NCBI GenBank assembly: GCA_036345935.2
Contig: JADWOT020000001.1
Location: 12,466,623-12,530,622, forward strand
DNA length: 64,000 nt
Reading direction: 5' to 3'
Origin: Taenia hydatigena
Lineage: Eukaryota > Platyhelminthes > Cestoda > Cyclophyllidea > Taeniidae
Below, piece by piece: positions 22,401 to 35,499 of this stretch (within the stretch, counting starts at the first letter, position 1; each line of letters starts with the position of its first letter). Both the position numbers and the translations under genes were made by a program. The notes beneath the pieces were generated by a model that worked only from the letters and a program-made list of their open reading frames with translations, searched no databases and was not told the origin of the DNA.

Positions 22401-25400
22401 TTTTTTTTCGAAATTGTCTTTTGTGAATCATTAGCAAAAGGACGTTGTGTGAAATAGGACAAGGCGGAGGAAGAAGAGTGAAGAAAAGGCTTACAATTGT
22501 CTAAACTGACTAACGAATGCAGGACTGCTAAGATTCTGTCTTCTATCGTCGAAAATGATGTCGCATGTTACCTCCTACTTGCATTCATTTTGTCCGACAA
22601 AGTCACTTAAAGATCGCGCAAACGCAATCTAATGGCAATACATACGATTCTCCTGATACCTTCAAATAACAACGTTTGAATAGCTGAACCCCACAGTTTT
22701 TGCAGCTAAGTGAAACGAGATTTCTCCCGTTATGATAAACGGCGCTAAAGAGATTCTATTTCCTTTAAATTGGTTGTGAACTAATGGTAACCCAGCATAT
22801 AGTAAATGGTATCCGACAGTCATGCCAAAGCAGTTATAGTGATGCCCACTAAGGCATTCTAAATGAGTTCAGGAGTTGAGTATGATGCAAGCTGTCAATT
22901 CTATATCCTGCTGGCATAAAATAACTACAACACATAATAGATTTATATTTAACGCGGAGGAAACATAGGCACTTCCAGTAAGGTCGTGGCACTCCTTATC
23001 TCCATAGCAGGCGATACCTAAACATGCATCTAATGCTTGCAAAAGCACACTCAAGGAGAAAGATCAAATGACACTTTTAATGCCCCACCCACTTCTCACT
23101 ATGTTCCACGTGAAAAAGAATTGTAAGAAGATATTTGTAAACCATTAGTACTCAAAGATCCCAGCAGCTACAACGCAACGAGAAAATTACTTTTATCGTG
23201 GTATACCAATAAACTGATAATCCTCCCCTCAGCTTACAAAAAATACAAGGAATGATGGAACATGGAACTGCAATCGGAGCATTAGCATGAACAAAGGCAT
23301 GGGTTGCGTATAATGCTCCAAGAGGCGTAAAATTCGACCCCAAAATTGGTTTTGGACACTGAGGGGCCTAAGTGGACTTTTGCCAATAGATAAATGCAGT
23401 TTATTGACGCGATGCCTTAAATTCTCCAGGAAGGTATCTTATTCCTTTACTAGGCCAAGGCCGAGGATGCGAATAGAAAGTCAGCCAAAAACAATAATTT
23501 TTGAATAGTATTCTTTGTCGGAATAAAGATGACAAATGACAAATCAGGGCTTTTGTTTTTAGATGATCTGCGAATGCTGCCTTACTATCTTATCCTTTGA
23601 TTGCTCTTCGACGTAGACCTAAAGTCCCTTTTCTGGTGTACACCTGCAGGCCTTTTCAGCGTTCCTTACACTGCCACAGCATCTTTCCAGAGAAACTCTA
23701 CATTCTATCCAAGCACTTTTAATTTCCTTGTATTATTTGAATTGCGGGCGTAAAAAGTAGTGAGGTTCTTGTCAAAATCAAGTTGATTCCAAATACTTAT
23801 GCAACTTACCAAAAGCTCATGTATGTGCATCTGCACATAAAATGGGACTGTCTCGTAATACTGAGCAAGTGGAAGGTAAAAGCACAGTCTTCTTATTTGA
23901 GTTTTTTTGGCTCTCACAGATTCACTTGGTCTCACACACCCTACTTGCCTTTACATCATAACGGATAAATATCTGTTACTCACCTTGGGGAGTTAGACGC
24001 ATTGATGTTTCACTAGGTGGAGGACTCTGTGCTCTACTTTAGTCGGCGAAATCACACTACGTATAAATGTGCATGCCTTGTTCCCACGTCACCACATAGA
24101 ACTGCTGAATAGACAAACAGCATTGCAAGGCTTATTGTGCGTAACCTTTGACAGCAGCCCGTCAGAGACTCGACATGTTTCTGTATTATTTCACGTCATG
24201 AAGACTGAAGATGAGGGATTTCTGCGCCTACTGTGAACGTGATCCCGGTACTTTTAACAGAGGATCATTTGAGTAAAGCAGTCACTAGAGAGGATCAAAA
24301 TATGTTTCCAGTTTAACTCTTCACGGACATTTGCCTTGAAGTACTTTGCCGTTGTCTCATCTTTCTGCCATACCTCAACTATCTTCACTTAGATTTCATG
24401 CCGAAATCGACGACAGACAGTCTTGACGTTGAGGCTAATTGCTGCACACTCGTAAGTGAGCAGCTTAAACAATAAATTACTAAGAGAGCTACACACGAGG
24501 TTCCCGGCCAACCCTCATGTAGCACCTGCAGAAAATTAACTAATCGAGTTGGAAGAAAGTGAGAATGGGCAGATCAAGCTCAATCAATTAATGCACGCAC
24601 TTTAAAGAGACGTGAATACGTGGCTAGCACATTTGCAAGGTTGCTAATCCTGGTTGATATTTTGAAAACAACCACTTTAGTGGCCGAAATTGGAGTTGAC
24701 ATCTCTCCTGAAGCCAGATCATTGCGAAGTCCACTCAATGAATTCACTTTAATTGGGAAAGGTGATTGGCTTTATGCACATTTAAGTAACTATATTTCGC
24801 TCCATGTGTCGTAAGGTGGTAGGTTAAGAACCCTTTTATGCAGCTAAACTTTCTTCGCGTTTTAGACGAGTCAGGTCACGTAATGACAGTCTGATTTATC
24901 TTTTCCACTGTGTTGCTGATGCGCTATTGGCCCCAAACTTGGAAGCTGCTGCAAATCCACTTTAACTTATTCTAAATCAGATCAGTTCCCACTTGATTTT
25001 CAGCAAATACGATAAGGCTGCTTCTCCTAACCATGCTTTCCTATCTCGATTTCGAAAAACACCTAATTTCACAATTCGCTGCAAAAAAGCAGTGGCCTTG
25101 ACTAGGTGAACAGTTCCATTCGTGCGATACAAATTATGCATAGGATTTACATTGCATCACTTGGTGTAAAGCAGCAAAAGAAGCAAATGCTACTTGAAAG
25201 TAACTTCTCATCGGTTATTTCACATGTCAGCCTTTCATTCCAGTTTAATCGAATTGATTGACATCGAGACGTAATGCAGCATTTTGAGCTACCGTTCTGC
25301 GAAATTGGACCTCAGGTTTGACGCATCAGACCTGTGCTTCTGCAAAAAATTACCACATTGAATGACTTATTCACAGGGTTCAATTAATGTACAATTCTCA

Positions 25401-28400
25401 AGCCTTGCAAGCTTGTGCTTTGCTCGAAGTGCACTCAGTCTCGCAATCACACGATCTTGCTGCCGCTTTTCCAGCTCTAATGGCTAGCATGAAATGCAGC
25501 CCAGCGTACGATGGGCTAAACATTTTACAAATAGTGGAGAGTTAGCAAAACAAAGGAAAATCTATGCTAAGCTAGGAGGCAAATCGTATTTCAATTCTAG
25601 CCTCGTAAATCCGTGCGTTTAGTGTCAGAACTTAAATGCAATGGTTCCATGTTGACCGAATCTCTCCAAGCCGAAAGTCTTCTCAAACCTTAGCTGGAAG
25701 CATTCTCAGTCAATGGAAAGGACCGTTTATAGTAAAAGGATGGTACGTGTTTCAAAACCTCTACTGGATGATTACGCTAAAGGACTCATTTGGTGTGATA
25801 CAACTTTGATGCATCATGATGTGAGGCGGGTTGAAGCTAATTCTCTGCACACTCCAAGTCTTCGCTGGTTAAAAAGTTAGGCTTAACACTAGCTGAAGTA
25901 GGAAGAAATGATTTTTTAAAATAACGACAGGCCTTATCACGGGACATAATAGCCGCCCAGAAACAGTTTGCTTCCCATGTAATGCATCTCAGGAAGTAAA
26001 GCGAGAAAATCCACTTGTAAATATCGGGAGGCTTTTGATGCATAAGTGGTAGATTTCATGTTTAAAACCACCTCAGACCAGCAGCACACCAGCTGCATGC
26101 TGGTCAAATTCCATCGTGTTTTTACCCGCACGGACACTAACCTACTTACCGAACATTTAGCGAAATAACCGAACCTACTTTAATGCTGCACGTTTGTTCA
26201 AAGCTGGAATGATGCAAAGGTATAGCCAGCTATTGTGATCGCTGGATTACACGGATTGCAGGCAACTCCTAATGCTTATTTCGATGCAAATTTTGCGGCT
26301 AGCTCAGAGAGTTGCCATCCTTGCGGTGGTTGATCATAACAATAATGCGCAAGTGAACTCCGTGTCCAAACTGGACAGTTGTTGACCCGGCTAACCCGGT
26401 CCGAGGTAATTCACAGAATGCTCGTTTTTTTAATAGTTTAAGATATTTACGGTTTTCTCGTTCATTTAGCACACTTTACCATGCGGATCGAAAAATTCCC
26501 TAGCTGGTGCCTCTTCTTCATGATCATTGGCTTATTTGAGTCGTGCAGCACGTCATTCTAATAACTTGATGTCCTATCCTATCTACTCTGGTGGCTAAAA
26601 TAAGCCTAAAGGGAAGGGACCTAAAATTCAAAGGATCTTTAACCAGCAGATACAGAAACAGGGCTCCTGAAAGAATGATTTCCCGGTGACAATAATACTG
26701 ATACATTCTTGGCCTCCGTACTTTCGGATAGAACAGCCGATTTGGGTGGGAGCTTGCTTTATAAGGAGCAGACGAGTTCTGGCACTCGGCTGACTAATGT
26801 CACCTCTGACAGCAGATGAGCTCCTAAGACTGTAAAATGCGGGATGACCTACCCTTAGCGCTCTTTTCGATGTGGGAAGTTAGCGTAGAGGAGGAGAGCT
26901 GAGCTAACAGAATAATACACCTTAGCGGGCAAGTAGCTCTCTTCAAAAACAAATTGTCCATGCTAATCACACTGTGCCAGTGCAAATAAATCCCAGGCCG
27001 TCCACTTCAAGCAGATGGTGAATATTTATCATTATGCTGTCCCTTTACCGTTCTTGTGACATCCTCCTGCATTGGTTTTCTGTTCTAGGAAATGACCTGC
27101 TGTGGCCTTTTCCTTGCGCCTTTTAACAGCGTTGAACACCGAAAGTATTTGCTAGGCATGAACAATTGCAAAGTTAGAGCCTATGCTTAGGAGGGCGCCT
27201 GTCTGTGTGTAGCACTGTGCTTTAGGCATCATTTGGTATATCATGGTTGTATATGCGCATAATTAGAGGAGCCAGATAGAATCGGTTTTTTTCTACCTAA
27301 GGACTGCCGTATGTCAGGCACCAGAGATGTTACCAAGCGGGCAGACAGACAATTACAGAAAAGGAAAACTGGTACAGCTGTGCAGGCAAGCGAAGCAGAT
27401 ATGTGTTCTAAGACATTACAGTCATCTTACCAACAAGCACCCCTTCTGTAATATGCAGCTTCTCGCCCATCCGATTACCTTCCATTTAAATAAAACGCAC
27501 CCATGCAAGGCACCATGTTTGGTCAAATGCAAAGATGGAGTCTACGTTTTAACAGAAAATGCCAAGAGCAAATGGTAGTTGCGAAAACCTTCTATTAAAA
27601 GAATATCAGATCTGTGCTCGAGCGCAATGTGAGCTGCAATAATGTCCGTATAAATTAACTTTTGGATGGGATGCTGCCAATGCGCATGAAAGTCGTTACT
27701 GAGGAGATATTATTACCTCCTGGGGAGAAAAACCCCTACTCCACAAGGACTTCTGCATGCTTATAGTTTTAGTAGCAGCCAAAACATAACCCTATCTAAC
27801 CAGTTTTCTTCTCTGGGTTGTGCGATGGCAAACGCGAGGTTGATGAATGCTAAAATCACTTATCCCGTTATAGCTTGCAAAGCTTTGCCATGGCTGCTTA
27901 ATACCGACGTGTATGAGCAAGCAATAACGGGTAACAGCATATGCGCTTAGGCAAATGACGAGGTAGTGAGATGTTAAAGGCAGTGATAGCTGCTTTCTTG
28001 CAACCCCATAGAAATCGTCACCCTGTCCAGACCTAGCCCAGCTACTAACGCTCAACGCTCTGGCAGCAAGTCTAAAAGCACTACCCAGTCCCTCTGCAGA
28101 AGACATGATATGTACTGCCTTACAAGCTATACGGACAACGTCGGGGCTATGTCTCCAAATCAAATGTCACAGACTCTCTATTAACTTCCAATCACCAGAT
28201 CAAGGTAGGACACTTTTTTGAGTAGAGTTTAGTGGTGGTCAGAACGTTATTTTTGTGATCAGCATTAGCGTGCTTCACATTGCTCAGTTTGGATGAACCC
28301 ATCTATGTAAAAGTCCGCAAATGCTGGATCATGTGCTCCTTAAGTAGGGAGCGGAATGCCTTTGACCCAGAAGATTGGACCACACAAGGAGTTTTCATTA

Positions 28401-30375
28401 ATTCCAAGTCCACCATCTTCACTACTGCTTAGAATGTAGCTTAAAATGTATGAAATGAAGGAGTAATCTAGCTCACTACATCATGTGTACTTGAAGTGGG
28501 TTTGTCAAATCTTCCAATCCAATTATTTTAAGGAATCACCTTCTTTATCTAGGCAGCAACGAGGCAATGAGCTAGGGTACTTAACTTCCACAGGTTGCTT
28601 CGGTCAAAGACATTTGCCTGATTTTGCGAACTGTGGTATCTGCACCACAATTAACTGGAGGGAAGCTGCACTTCAGCCTCATCTACAGTAATAGCCTGTA
28701 GCAAAGCCATGTAGTGGTTTTCTTTAACATGAAAAATTCAAGTCGTTCGCCCGTTGAGAACTTTATATCCACCAGTAACTTGCCTGTAGAGCATAAGACA
28801 AATTAGAAAAAGTGTCAATCTCACAACTTTGGGAGAAACAGCCTCAAATGCAAAGAGTCTTTTAAGAATTCATTTATGCATGCTTTCGATCATCAAGAAA
28901 TGTGTAAAGCAAATTAGCTTTTCTATTGGTTTTATTGGCTGTTTTTTATCAGCAATGTCCAAATTCCCACTCTCGTGCCAACGATGTGGCAAATTAATGG
29001 CACAAATAGACACTTTGGAATAAGTTCAGTTCCTAAGAGACTATGTTAATGTATTGCTTTCGCAGCGAATTGAGAGTTGAAAACAATTAGCTTGGGGCAC
29101 TATGCATTCTGAGCAGACGCAAATCCGTCCTTTTCACTAGCGGTCTTTTTAAGATCAAGCGAAATTCAAAAGTAATGTTTTCTCCTAACGCTACACATCT
29201 TGTGAACTTTTAGGTTGGCGACTACAAATATGCGTTGAAGAAGACCTACCACCTACGATATTGCGGAGTAAAATTCGTCGCAGTAGTCTATCGACAACAA
29301 AATTGTGAGAGTACAGGCTAGTAAATCTCTGTCCTTATTGTCAGGGCATCATGTAGAGCGGCGAGGTTATTACTCATCGAAACACGTAAAGTATTATGAT
29401 ATTAAAGTCGAATCCTGCCATAGCGCACAATGGAACCTATAACATGCGTCTGCGTAATTAAATGGCATCGAGTATTAACCGTAGTCGTGAGAAATCATGA
29501 TACTGATGTAGGTAATGTGTTACTGATGCAGGATGAGGGTGTGAGGCCAATGAGCATGGTGCTGATCAAAGCGCAACATGCGGATAATTGATAGGCCAAT
29601 GATTAAGCGCAGAGATAAGCAAACTAATAAGTTCTGTATAGTGGTCAAAGCTTTCTTTGTGGCTACACACAAGCATGGCAGAACAAAGTACAAGAGAGTA
29701 ATTTTCCATAAACATACTTTATCCTATGCTACTTATGGTGCTAAATCTGAGTTATTGACTGCCTTACATTAAGCAACGCAAGCTGACGAGCTTCAGCGAT
29801 GTAAATAGAAGTACAACGAGAAAAAAATAAGTTGTCTCTGTTGAAACACTAATAGTAAAAAAATGAATTTAGATTCCGAATCTTTGGATGGCGAAATGCG
29901 ACCCGAAATTCTCCTGATTAACGATAAAATGCAGAAAAGTTTTAAGCAGCTGTTCACAAACGCAGGTTTGCGAACGAGTAGGCTTCCTCCTTAGGCGCAT
30001 CCCCAACTATATGCCATCATCACTCCTTGATCGGCTTAGAGGAGGTCTGTCCTTCGGCTGAATATACACGATCCCACTGTCTGAAATGCCTATGTAGCCA
30101 TCACTACGATTGTTAACGTCTGCTTCAAATGAATTTGCTGAGTCACAGCCGCTTGCTTTCTCAGTACATGCAGCTTAAATAGTCACTGAAACTAGCTTTG
30201 TGGTTTCGCAGGCATCAGGTTGTCGCAAAAGCAAATAGGCCTCTATACAATTAGGTCTTGTACAATGTTTAACCGATAAAAATGTTTGATAAATGATGAT
30301 AGGAATAAAATTCAATTACTCTACCGACATTATACAATTGTTACTCAATAGCATAGTCAACGGGTGGGACATAAA
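22401..30375. other. Gene-poor 8 kb
   Basis: No recognised gene. 23390-23460 is a short relic of repeat R3 (GCAGTTTATTGACGCGATGCC, cut to 20 bases here it reads GCAGTTTATTGACGCGATGC). At 24385-24525 (minus) a TTTTCTGCAG acceptor opens 46 codons to a TGA, an unverified exon candidate. A 123-codon minus frame at 27792-28163 is not recognised. The rest is AT-rich with short frames. Confidence 0.4.
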
Positions 30376-32946
30376 TCACGGGTCTTTACTACGCTCTACA
30401 GCTTTTGAAATCTTTTCACAAATTTCTATGTGACCAAGATCACTGGCGATTGACAAAGCTGTTCCATTTTTTCGATACTTTGCATTCACGTCGGCTCCCA
30501 AAAACAAAGCACCAAAAAGCAGATTAATAGGACGCTAGTAAGGTAAGGATAACGATGTTTAAACGGTTGGAGAGAGAATTAAGAAAGATTATGTCCATAA
30601 CCAGGCAACTATAAGCACGGCATTTATGACTCATTGGCTTTAAAGGTGTAAAAGATTAAGTTCGACTTTAAGAGATCAGTTATTTACAATAAATGACCAC
30701 GGCAAACGCCTTCATCCGGCGAAAACTCAACCACTTACCGGCAGCCAGGAGGCACTCGACCATGTTGGCGTTCCCGACTTTGACGGCCAGCATAAGTGGC
30801 GTGAGGCCCTTTCTGTCTCGTTGCTCGATATTGGCTCCATTCGAGATAAAGTATTGGAGAACAGGCACGCGACTTCCCCAAATCGCTGCGAAAATAGGTG
30901 GTTTCATGCAGGAGACGCATCGGTTGATGTCAGCTCCATGCAGGAGCAACAGTCGTATCAGCAGAATGTGGCCGTTCAAGGCAGCTTGCTCGAGTGCGAT
31001 TTGCAGACATCTGCTTCGCGAAGCCGAGGGACAATTTGTCTCCAAAATGAATTTTGCCGTTTCATAGTCACCCTAGTTGTAGGAAATGCAATTACAGGTA
31101 TGATGCATCATCAGGTGGTTAGCCCAATTTTCGGGATCGTGCTATGGGTAAAATTGCCTTCATAGGCAATCGCATAATGAGTAAGAAGTAATTAATGTCT
31201 CTATTAATTTATATAGACAAATGCAGAACACGCACTTCGGCACTAGCAAGCGTGAGCGCGGCTCGGTCTCTTTTATCCAGTCTGTAGCCTTCACCGGCAC
31301 CATGGAAAATAAGGCGTCGAATAACCTTTGTGCGCCTGTAGTGAACAGCTCGGCTTAAAGGGGTTTCATTATATACATTCGCCGCATCAATGCGACTTCC
31401 ATGATTCAGAAGCATTTTCACGAGCAGCAGGTGACCTTTGGTGGCTGCACAATGAAGCGCAGTGTTCATGTTTTCGTCGGTACAAGGGATCGACATGCCA
31501 TATTCAAGGAGGACCTGCAGTGCTTCTCGATGACATTTATACACTGCTACATGAAGAGGAGGACACACTGAACTTCCGTCACTCCAGCTAGCACCCGCCT
31601 AAAGGTGAGAAATGAGCATTGCCTTGGCTTAATAATCCTTGCTTTAGTTTGGCCTTAGTATAGGATCCTATGTGCTTAAATCGTTAAAAGTTGCTTCTGT
31701 GACTTGATGGATTGCAAAAAACGCGGCTTATGAACAGAACATGATCGACAGTGTAGAGCTTTAAGGGCTACGAAATCTGGCTTACACCGCATTCCAACAG
31801 ACGTTTTATGGCAGCGATATCATTGTGTAATACGGCTTGGAAGAGAGGTTGCTGCTCATCATCTTCCTCTCGCTCGACTCCAATATCGTCTAGTCCATGC
31901 GATTCCTGCATTAGTAGAATTTATTCCAAATTTAATAATCACGTTTTGCTTTAATAAATTCTTTATATTTAGCTGCAATGGAAGTGACGACTTCAAATTA
32001 TATGCACGTCGGTGTCGTACTTCTGAAACTATGTGGAATCTATAAGCGTTGTAGGTTATCAATATAGGGAAATGTAGGCGCTAACAGATAATGCCGCATG
32101 TTGTGTTAGAAAAGGGATTAGCTATTCCTAAACACACAAATATAATACTCGCTTGGCTTGCGTAATGATACTGGTCGCAAAGTGAAGAGCCTCACACGCC
32201 GCAGCACAAGCAGCAACAAGTGTGGGTTCATTTACATCACTTGGCAGAAGTTCTTCAGCAGCATCTTGAGAAAGCAAGTATTGCACAACATCAGATTGAC
32301 CATGCCTGCGGGCTTCCATCAGCGGTGTTCGCCGGCTAATGTTTGTCACAGCGGTGGCGCTGCCTGATTGGTAGAGCACAGTGACAGCAGCCAAGTCGCC
32401 TAATCTTGCTGCCCAGTGAAGAGGAGTGTTGCCGTGGTGGTCACGTAAGTTGACATAGGCTCCTTTTTGAAGAAGGAGGTTCATCATTTCTACATTGCCT
32501 CTCTTTGCAGCTTCGATGAGCGGAGTTGTCACAGGATCCTCTGAGTGTATGTTAGGATTAGCCTGAAAGTTGAAGTAGTGTTAATGCAAGTGTTTTGATA
32601 AGTTGATGCAGTAAAATTTAAACTTCTTCTTGCATATGATAGCGAAATTAGAGCTTTGAGTGAAAGCAATGCTGCTGAGCACCCATTTCGGATGCAGAGC
32701 CTTGATCCAGCTTTTTCGGCTATGCAAGCATTAGGCTTGGCCTTGGGTAAATACGCAATTTGATCGCTGTCAGCCATGCCAGTCAAGCAAACATCAATGG
32801 CTTGGATAGACGGTGACGCCATAAGAATAACGCACGCCTTCTTCCAGTAGTTGTCGAGCAACTGCAAGCATGTTGTTGTGCACAGCTTGAGACAAAGTCA
32901 TTCGTGCAGTAGCACTTCTTGATGGACCAGCAATCAGTTTTATTTT
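30376..32946 (-). CDS. Ankyrin-repeat protein, six-exon gene model
   Basis: Exons in transcript order: 32946-32836, 32562-32149, 31905-31786, 31598-31236, 31072-30739 and 30494-30376. All junctions are GT..AG and in frame (phases 0,0,0,0,1), giving 487 codons. Introns are 163-273 nt. I count about 13 ankyrin repeats from end to end, for example NTPLHWAARLGDLAAVTVLY, NTALHCAATKGHLLLVKMLL and LTPLMLAVKVGNANMVECLL. The C-terminus is EICEKISKAVERSKDP; I see no SOCS box, SAM domain or membrane segment. Ankyrin stacks bind proteins, so this is probably a cytoplasmic scaffold or adaptor, partner unknown. The start is uncertain: a Met at 32899-32901 could begin the first repeat, or the protein continues into exons near 33.3 and 33.9 kb. 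The last junction makes repeat 12 one residue short. Confidence 0.85.
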
Positions 32947-33272
32947 CTTCAAAGACAGAAGCAAATGGGCATTAAATAAAATCTTGACAGAGTGATATCT
33001 GCATCAGGGAACTATATTTTGAGGCGGACTAAGTCATGAAAAGCTTAGCGCATTTAATAACCAATTCTAAATTATTTTTAGGCTGTTGACTATAAAGTAT
33101 TTAACAAAAAACTACTCTAGATAAGGTTTCGTTTAAATAATTCTGTACCGAGGTTAAAGGGCATGGCGCCACTGCACGTTGCACATGTGTTCAAAATATG
33201 ACAAGTTATTAAAGTGATGGAGCTGCCAGTTGAGAAAGTAAGGCCTTCTGCAAAGTGGCTGTTTGTACGCAC

Positions 33273-33357
33273 CTTGAGCTCACTCATATTTGATAAGCCA
33301 TTCTCACGAAAGAACTGACTAAATTTCCAGTCGCTTAAAGCATATTCTTCAAAGTGA
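33273..33357 (-). CDS. Possible upstream exon of the ankyrin gene
   Basis: Between a TTTGAAG acceptor and a GTGCGT donor lie 28 full codons: HFEEYALSDWKFSQFFRENG, then LSNMSELK. The donor GTGCGT is the same non-consensus form used by two exons of the ankyrin gene (after 32836 and 31236). Phase 0 at the donor fits the next exon at 32946. A Met in the middle could be a start. No domain is recognised. Confidence 0.4.
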
Positions 33358-33436
33358 CTTCAAATATTTTAAGTAAAACAAACTACGGTGGGAATTTTCG
33401 GCTGAGATTCAATGCAAAATTGGCAGAAGTTCATTT

Positions 33437-33718
33437 GTGAGTGCCACAATATTTCTCACAAAGCAAAATAAAAGGAAATTACTAATGAAAATCCGGCAAC
33501 GAGTGAGCTATGCATTATCAACTAATAGATCAAAGTCGTCCATGAGACTGTTTAAGAGGGTGAAGTATCACCCGTTTATAGGCGCTTTGATGGCTACATT
33601 ACGAATCATGAACGGGTGCTTTGTCTTTAGTTATGTCAACTGTCCGTTGAAATGGTTTATCTTGTGGTCTGTAGTTGGTTCAATTATCTTTATATTTCCC
33701 GCTGGTATTAGACAATGA
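33437..33718 (+). CDS. Small basic/hydrophobic open frame
   Basis: A frame open without an ATG at the first codon; from the internal Met it has about 77 residues. A basic half (KIRQRVSYALSTNRSKSS) is followed by a hydrophobic C-terminal stretch (WFILWSVVGSIIFIF) like a tail anchor. AATAAA occurs 11 nt after the stop. It is not recognised and may be chance. Confidence 0.15.
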   Translation: MSATIFLTKQNKRKLLMKIRQRVSYALSTNRSKSSMRLFKRVKYHPFIGALMATLRIMNGCFVFSYVNCPLKWFILWSVVGSIIFIFPAGIRQ

Positions 33719-33911
33719 GTTTTGACGTAAATAAAGTTAATGATGCTAGCAGAGCGTAATTGCAAAGTAGTGCTTGTGCAAATATATTTTAGTAGTGATG
33801 CAATTTCGCTGTAATACAGCGCGCTCTAATTTCCACTGGAAGGCTAAGCTAATTTGATGATGGTACTCTTCGTTAGTGTCGTTTTAACCGAGGCATGCCG
33901 GACAGATCTAC

Positions 33912-33987
33912 GCGTGTTTAGAAAACGCTTCATCGTCAGAGGAGTTAACGGCTGTTCCGCAACGAGTTTCATTTTCACCCTCTGCCT
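33912..33987 (-). CDS. Possible second upstream exon of the ankyrin gene
   Basis: A good acceptor (TTGTATCTTTTGGGGCAG) opens 24 full codons of acidic, low-hydrophobicity sequence: AEGENETRCGTAVNSSDDE, then AFSKH. The donor is GC|GTAGAT in phase 2, which fits the phase of the exon at 33357. Composition suits a disordered N-terminal region. The link is inferred from phase only. Confidence 0.25.
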
Positions 33988-33999
33988 CTGCCCCAAAAG

Positions 34000-35190
34000 A
34001 TACAAGCAAACAAGCGTTTTATAACAATGGCTTTAGAGGTCATTCAAGAGGAGTCTTCAACGTGGTATCTCACCACTGATTCAGTGCGACAAACAAATTT
34101 TTCTCGTTAAAATAAATTGTCAAACCGGCAGATGGGCGAATAAATTAAGCCAACAAAGAGCGTGATTTTGTTTTGACAAAACTGCCTATAATGACAGCAA
34201 TGAACTTAGAAGCCGATGACATTAGCTTGCTTAAAGACGCTCAAACATGAATGGGTTACATCGGAGTATACTGATCCTTTGACTTAGATCCAATTTTCTG
34301 CGATTTTCATCTACACCACACATTGACGCATCAAGATTGTGCGTTTCTCATTATTATATGCCCTTGCGTTAAAGCATTAGATAGTTAAGTCTGACAAAGC
34401 ATGCAATCAATTTATTCGTTTTAATGAACTTTTTAAAACCTTCATGCTCCTCTGATACAATTGTTGATCTCACACCGAAATCATAAAAGCAATCTACGCA
34501 GTGATGAAATGGCACGCATTAAAGATTTCACCCAATAGACAAATTTCCACGAATTAATAACACATCGTGCAACCCAAGGGCCTTCTATTACCTTATTTTT
34601 GGCATCAAGTCTTCGTGTTGGCTTTCACCACTGCAATCGCAAAATTGTGGCCTGGTTAAAGCCTATCATGGAATGCTCACCAAGCATCGTTTTGATAGCG
34701 TCAGCGTTGTATTATAAGCGTTGAAGTGTGGCGTGCATTGGTGCAATGGCGAAGGGAAACGGAAAAGTAAGCTACCACGCTTTAGCATATTTTCAGTTGG
34801 TGCGTCCTCAGTAAGTGGGCTGCTATTGTTCGCTGCAACAACTTAGTATCGCCTAGCTTCATGTCTTCCCTGAGAAAAATGTTTGACGTACAGTTTTTGG
34901 AAGGCATCTGGTGCACCTGAGTGGTCATGCCTCTAAGCGAAAATGTAATGACGAGAGATTCTGTAACATGTATTTATATGAAGTACGGCAGTTGCACAAA
35001 AAGAGCTTCAGTCTATTTAAATGTCAAAGCGAACTTCTTTAGTGGAAAAAAGGGACAACTGTCGCATAGAATATCGCCCAGTGATTCCACATAAACTTAG
35101 GCCTAATAAGCTTCGGAAATTTTGTGAAGGAAAGCAGTAAAACGATTTCGGGACTGTCTATCAGCTTGCACATCTCCCTTATAGACGATT
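34000..35190. other. Stretch with no recognisable gene
   Basis: AT-rich, with no frame above 60 codons. It may contain 5' exons of the ankyrin gene, but I could not identify any. Confidence 0.35.
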
Positions 35191-35193
35191 GCA

Positions 35194-35499
35194 GTGATCA
35201 AAGGGGCTTTGAAGCTAACATTCGTTGGAACACCACGAAATAGCACAGGTGAAACAGAAGGTAAGTATTGTAATGTGGTTGATCCTAAGAATATTGAAAC
35301 TGTTAGTACATGTAACCGTTATTGCTGGAGGAAAGGGACTGGACTTGCAGTGGAAGGATGTTATTGCGAAACAACGATCCAATCGTGCACGATGTGTTAT
35401 CACCCAAGCCGCATGGCTAAGTACGTGATAATAAAAATGAGGTCTGTTATTGGAAAACGAAGTTTAACAAGCAGATATAGGTCGAGGGTGTCTAAGTAA
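35194..35499 (+). CDS. Cys-rich open frame, possible exon
   Basis: An ACGATTGCAG acceptor ends just before this frame, and a TAG lies upstream, so it would be an exon rather than a first exon. After an N-glycosylation-like NSTGE it has a Cys pattern: YCNVVDP, STCNRYCWRKG, EGCYCETTIQSCTMCYHP. The spacing C-x3-C...CxC-x6-C-x2-C loosely recalls the cysteine-rich region of ADAM10-type proteases, but identity is far too low to name it. A GTAAGT at 35262 inside the frame could instead end a 69-nt exon. Neighbouring exons were not found. Confidence 0.3.
   Translation: MIKGALKLTFVGTPRNSTGETEGKYCNVVDPKNIETVSTCNRYCWRKGTGLAVEGCYCETTIQSCTMCYHPSRMAKYVIIKMRSVIGKRSLTSRYRSRVSK

Noticed and set aside
24385..24525. 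Minus-strand exon candidate after TTTTCTGCAG, 46 codons to a stop
   Set aside because: Acceptor-like sites followed by 40-50 open codons are expected several times by chance in 64 kb; no partner exon or poly(A) signal was found.
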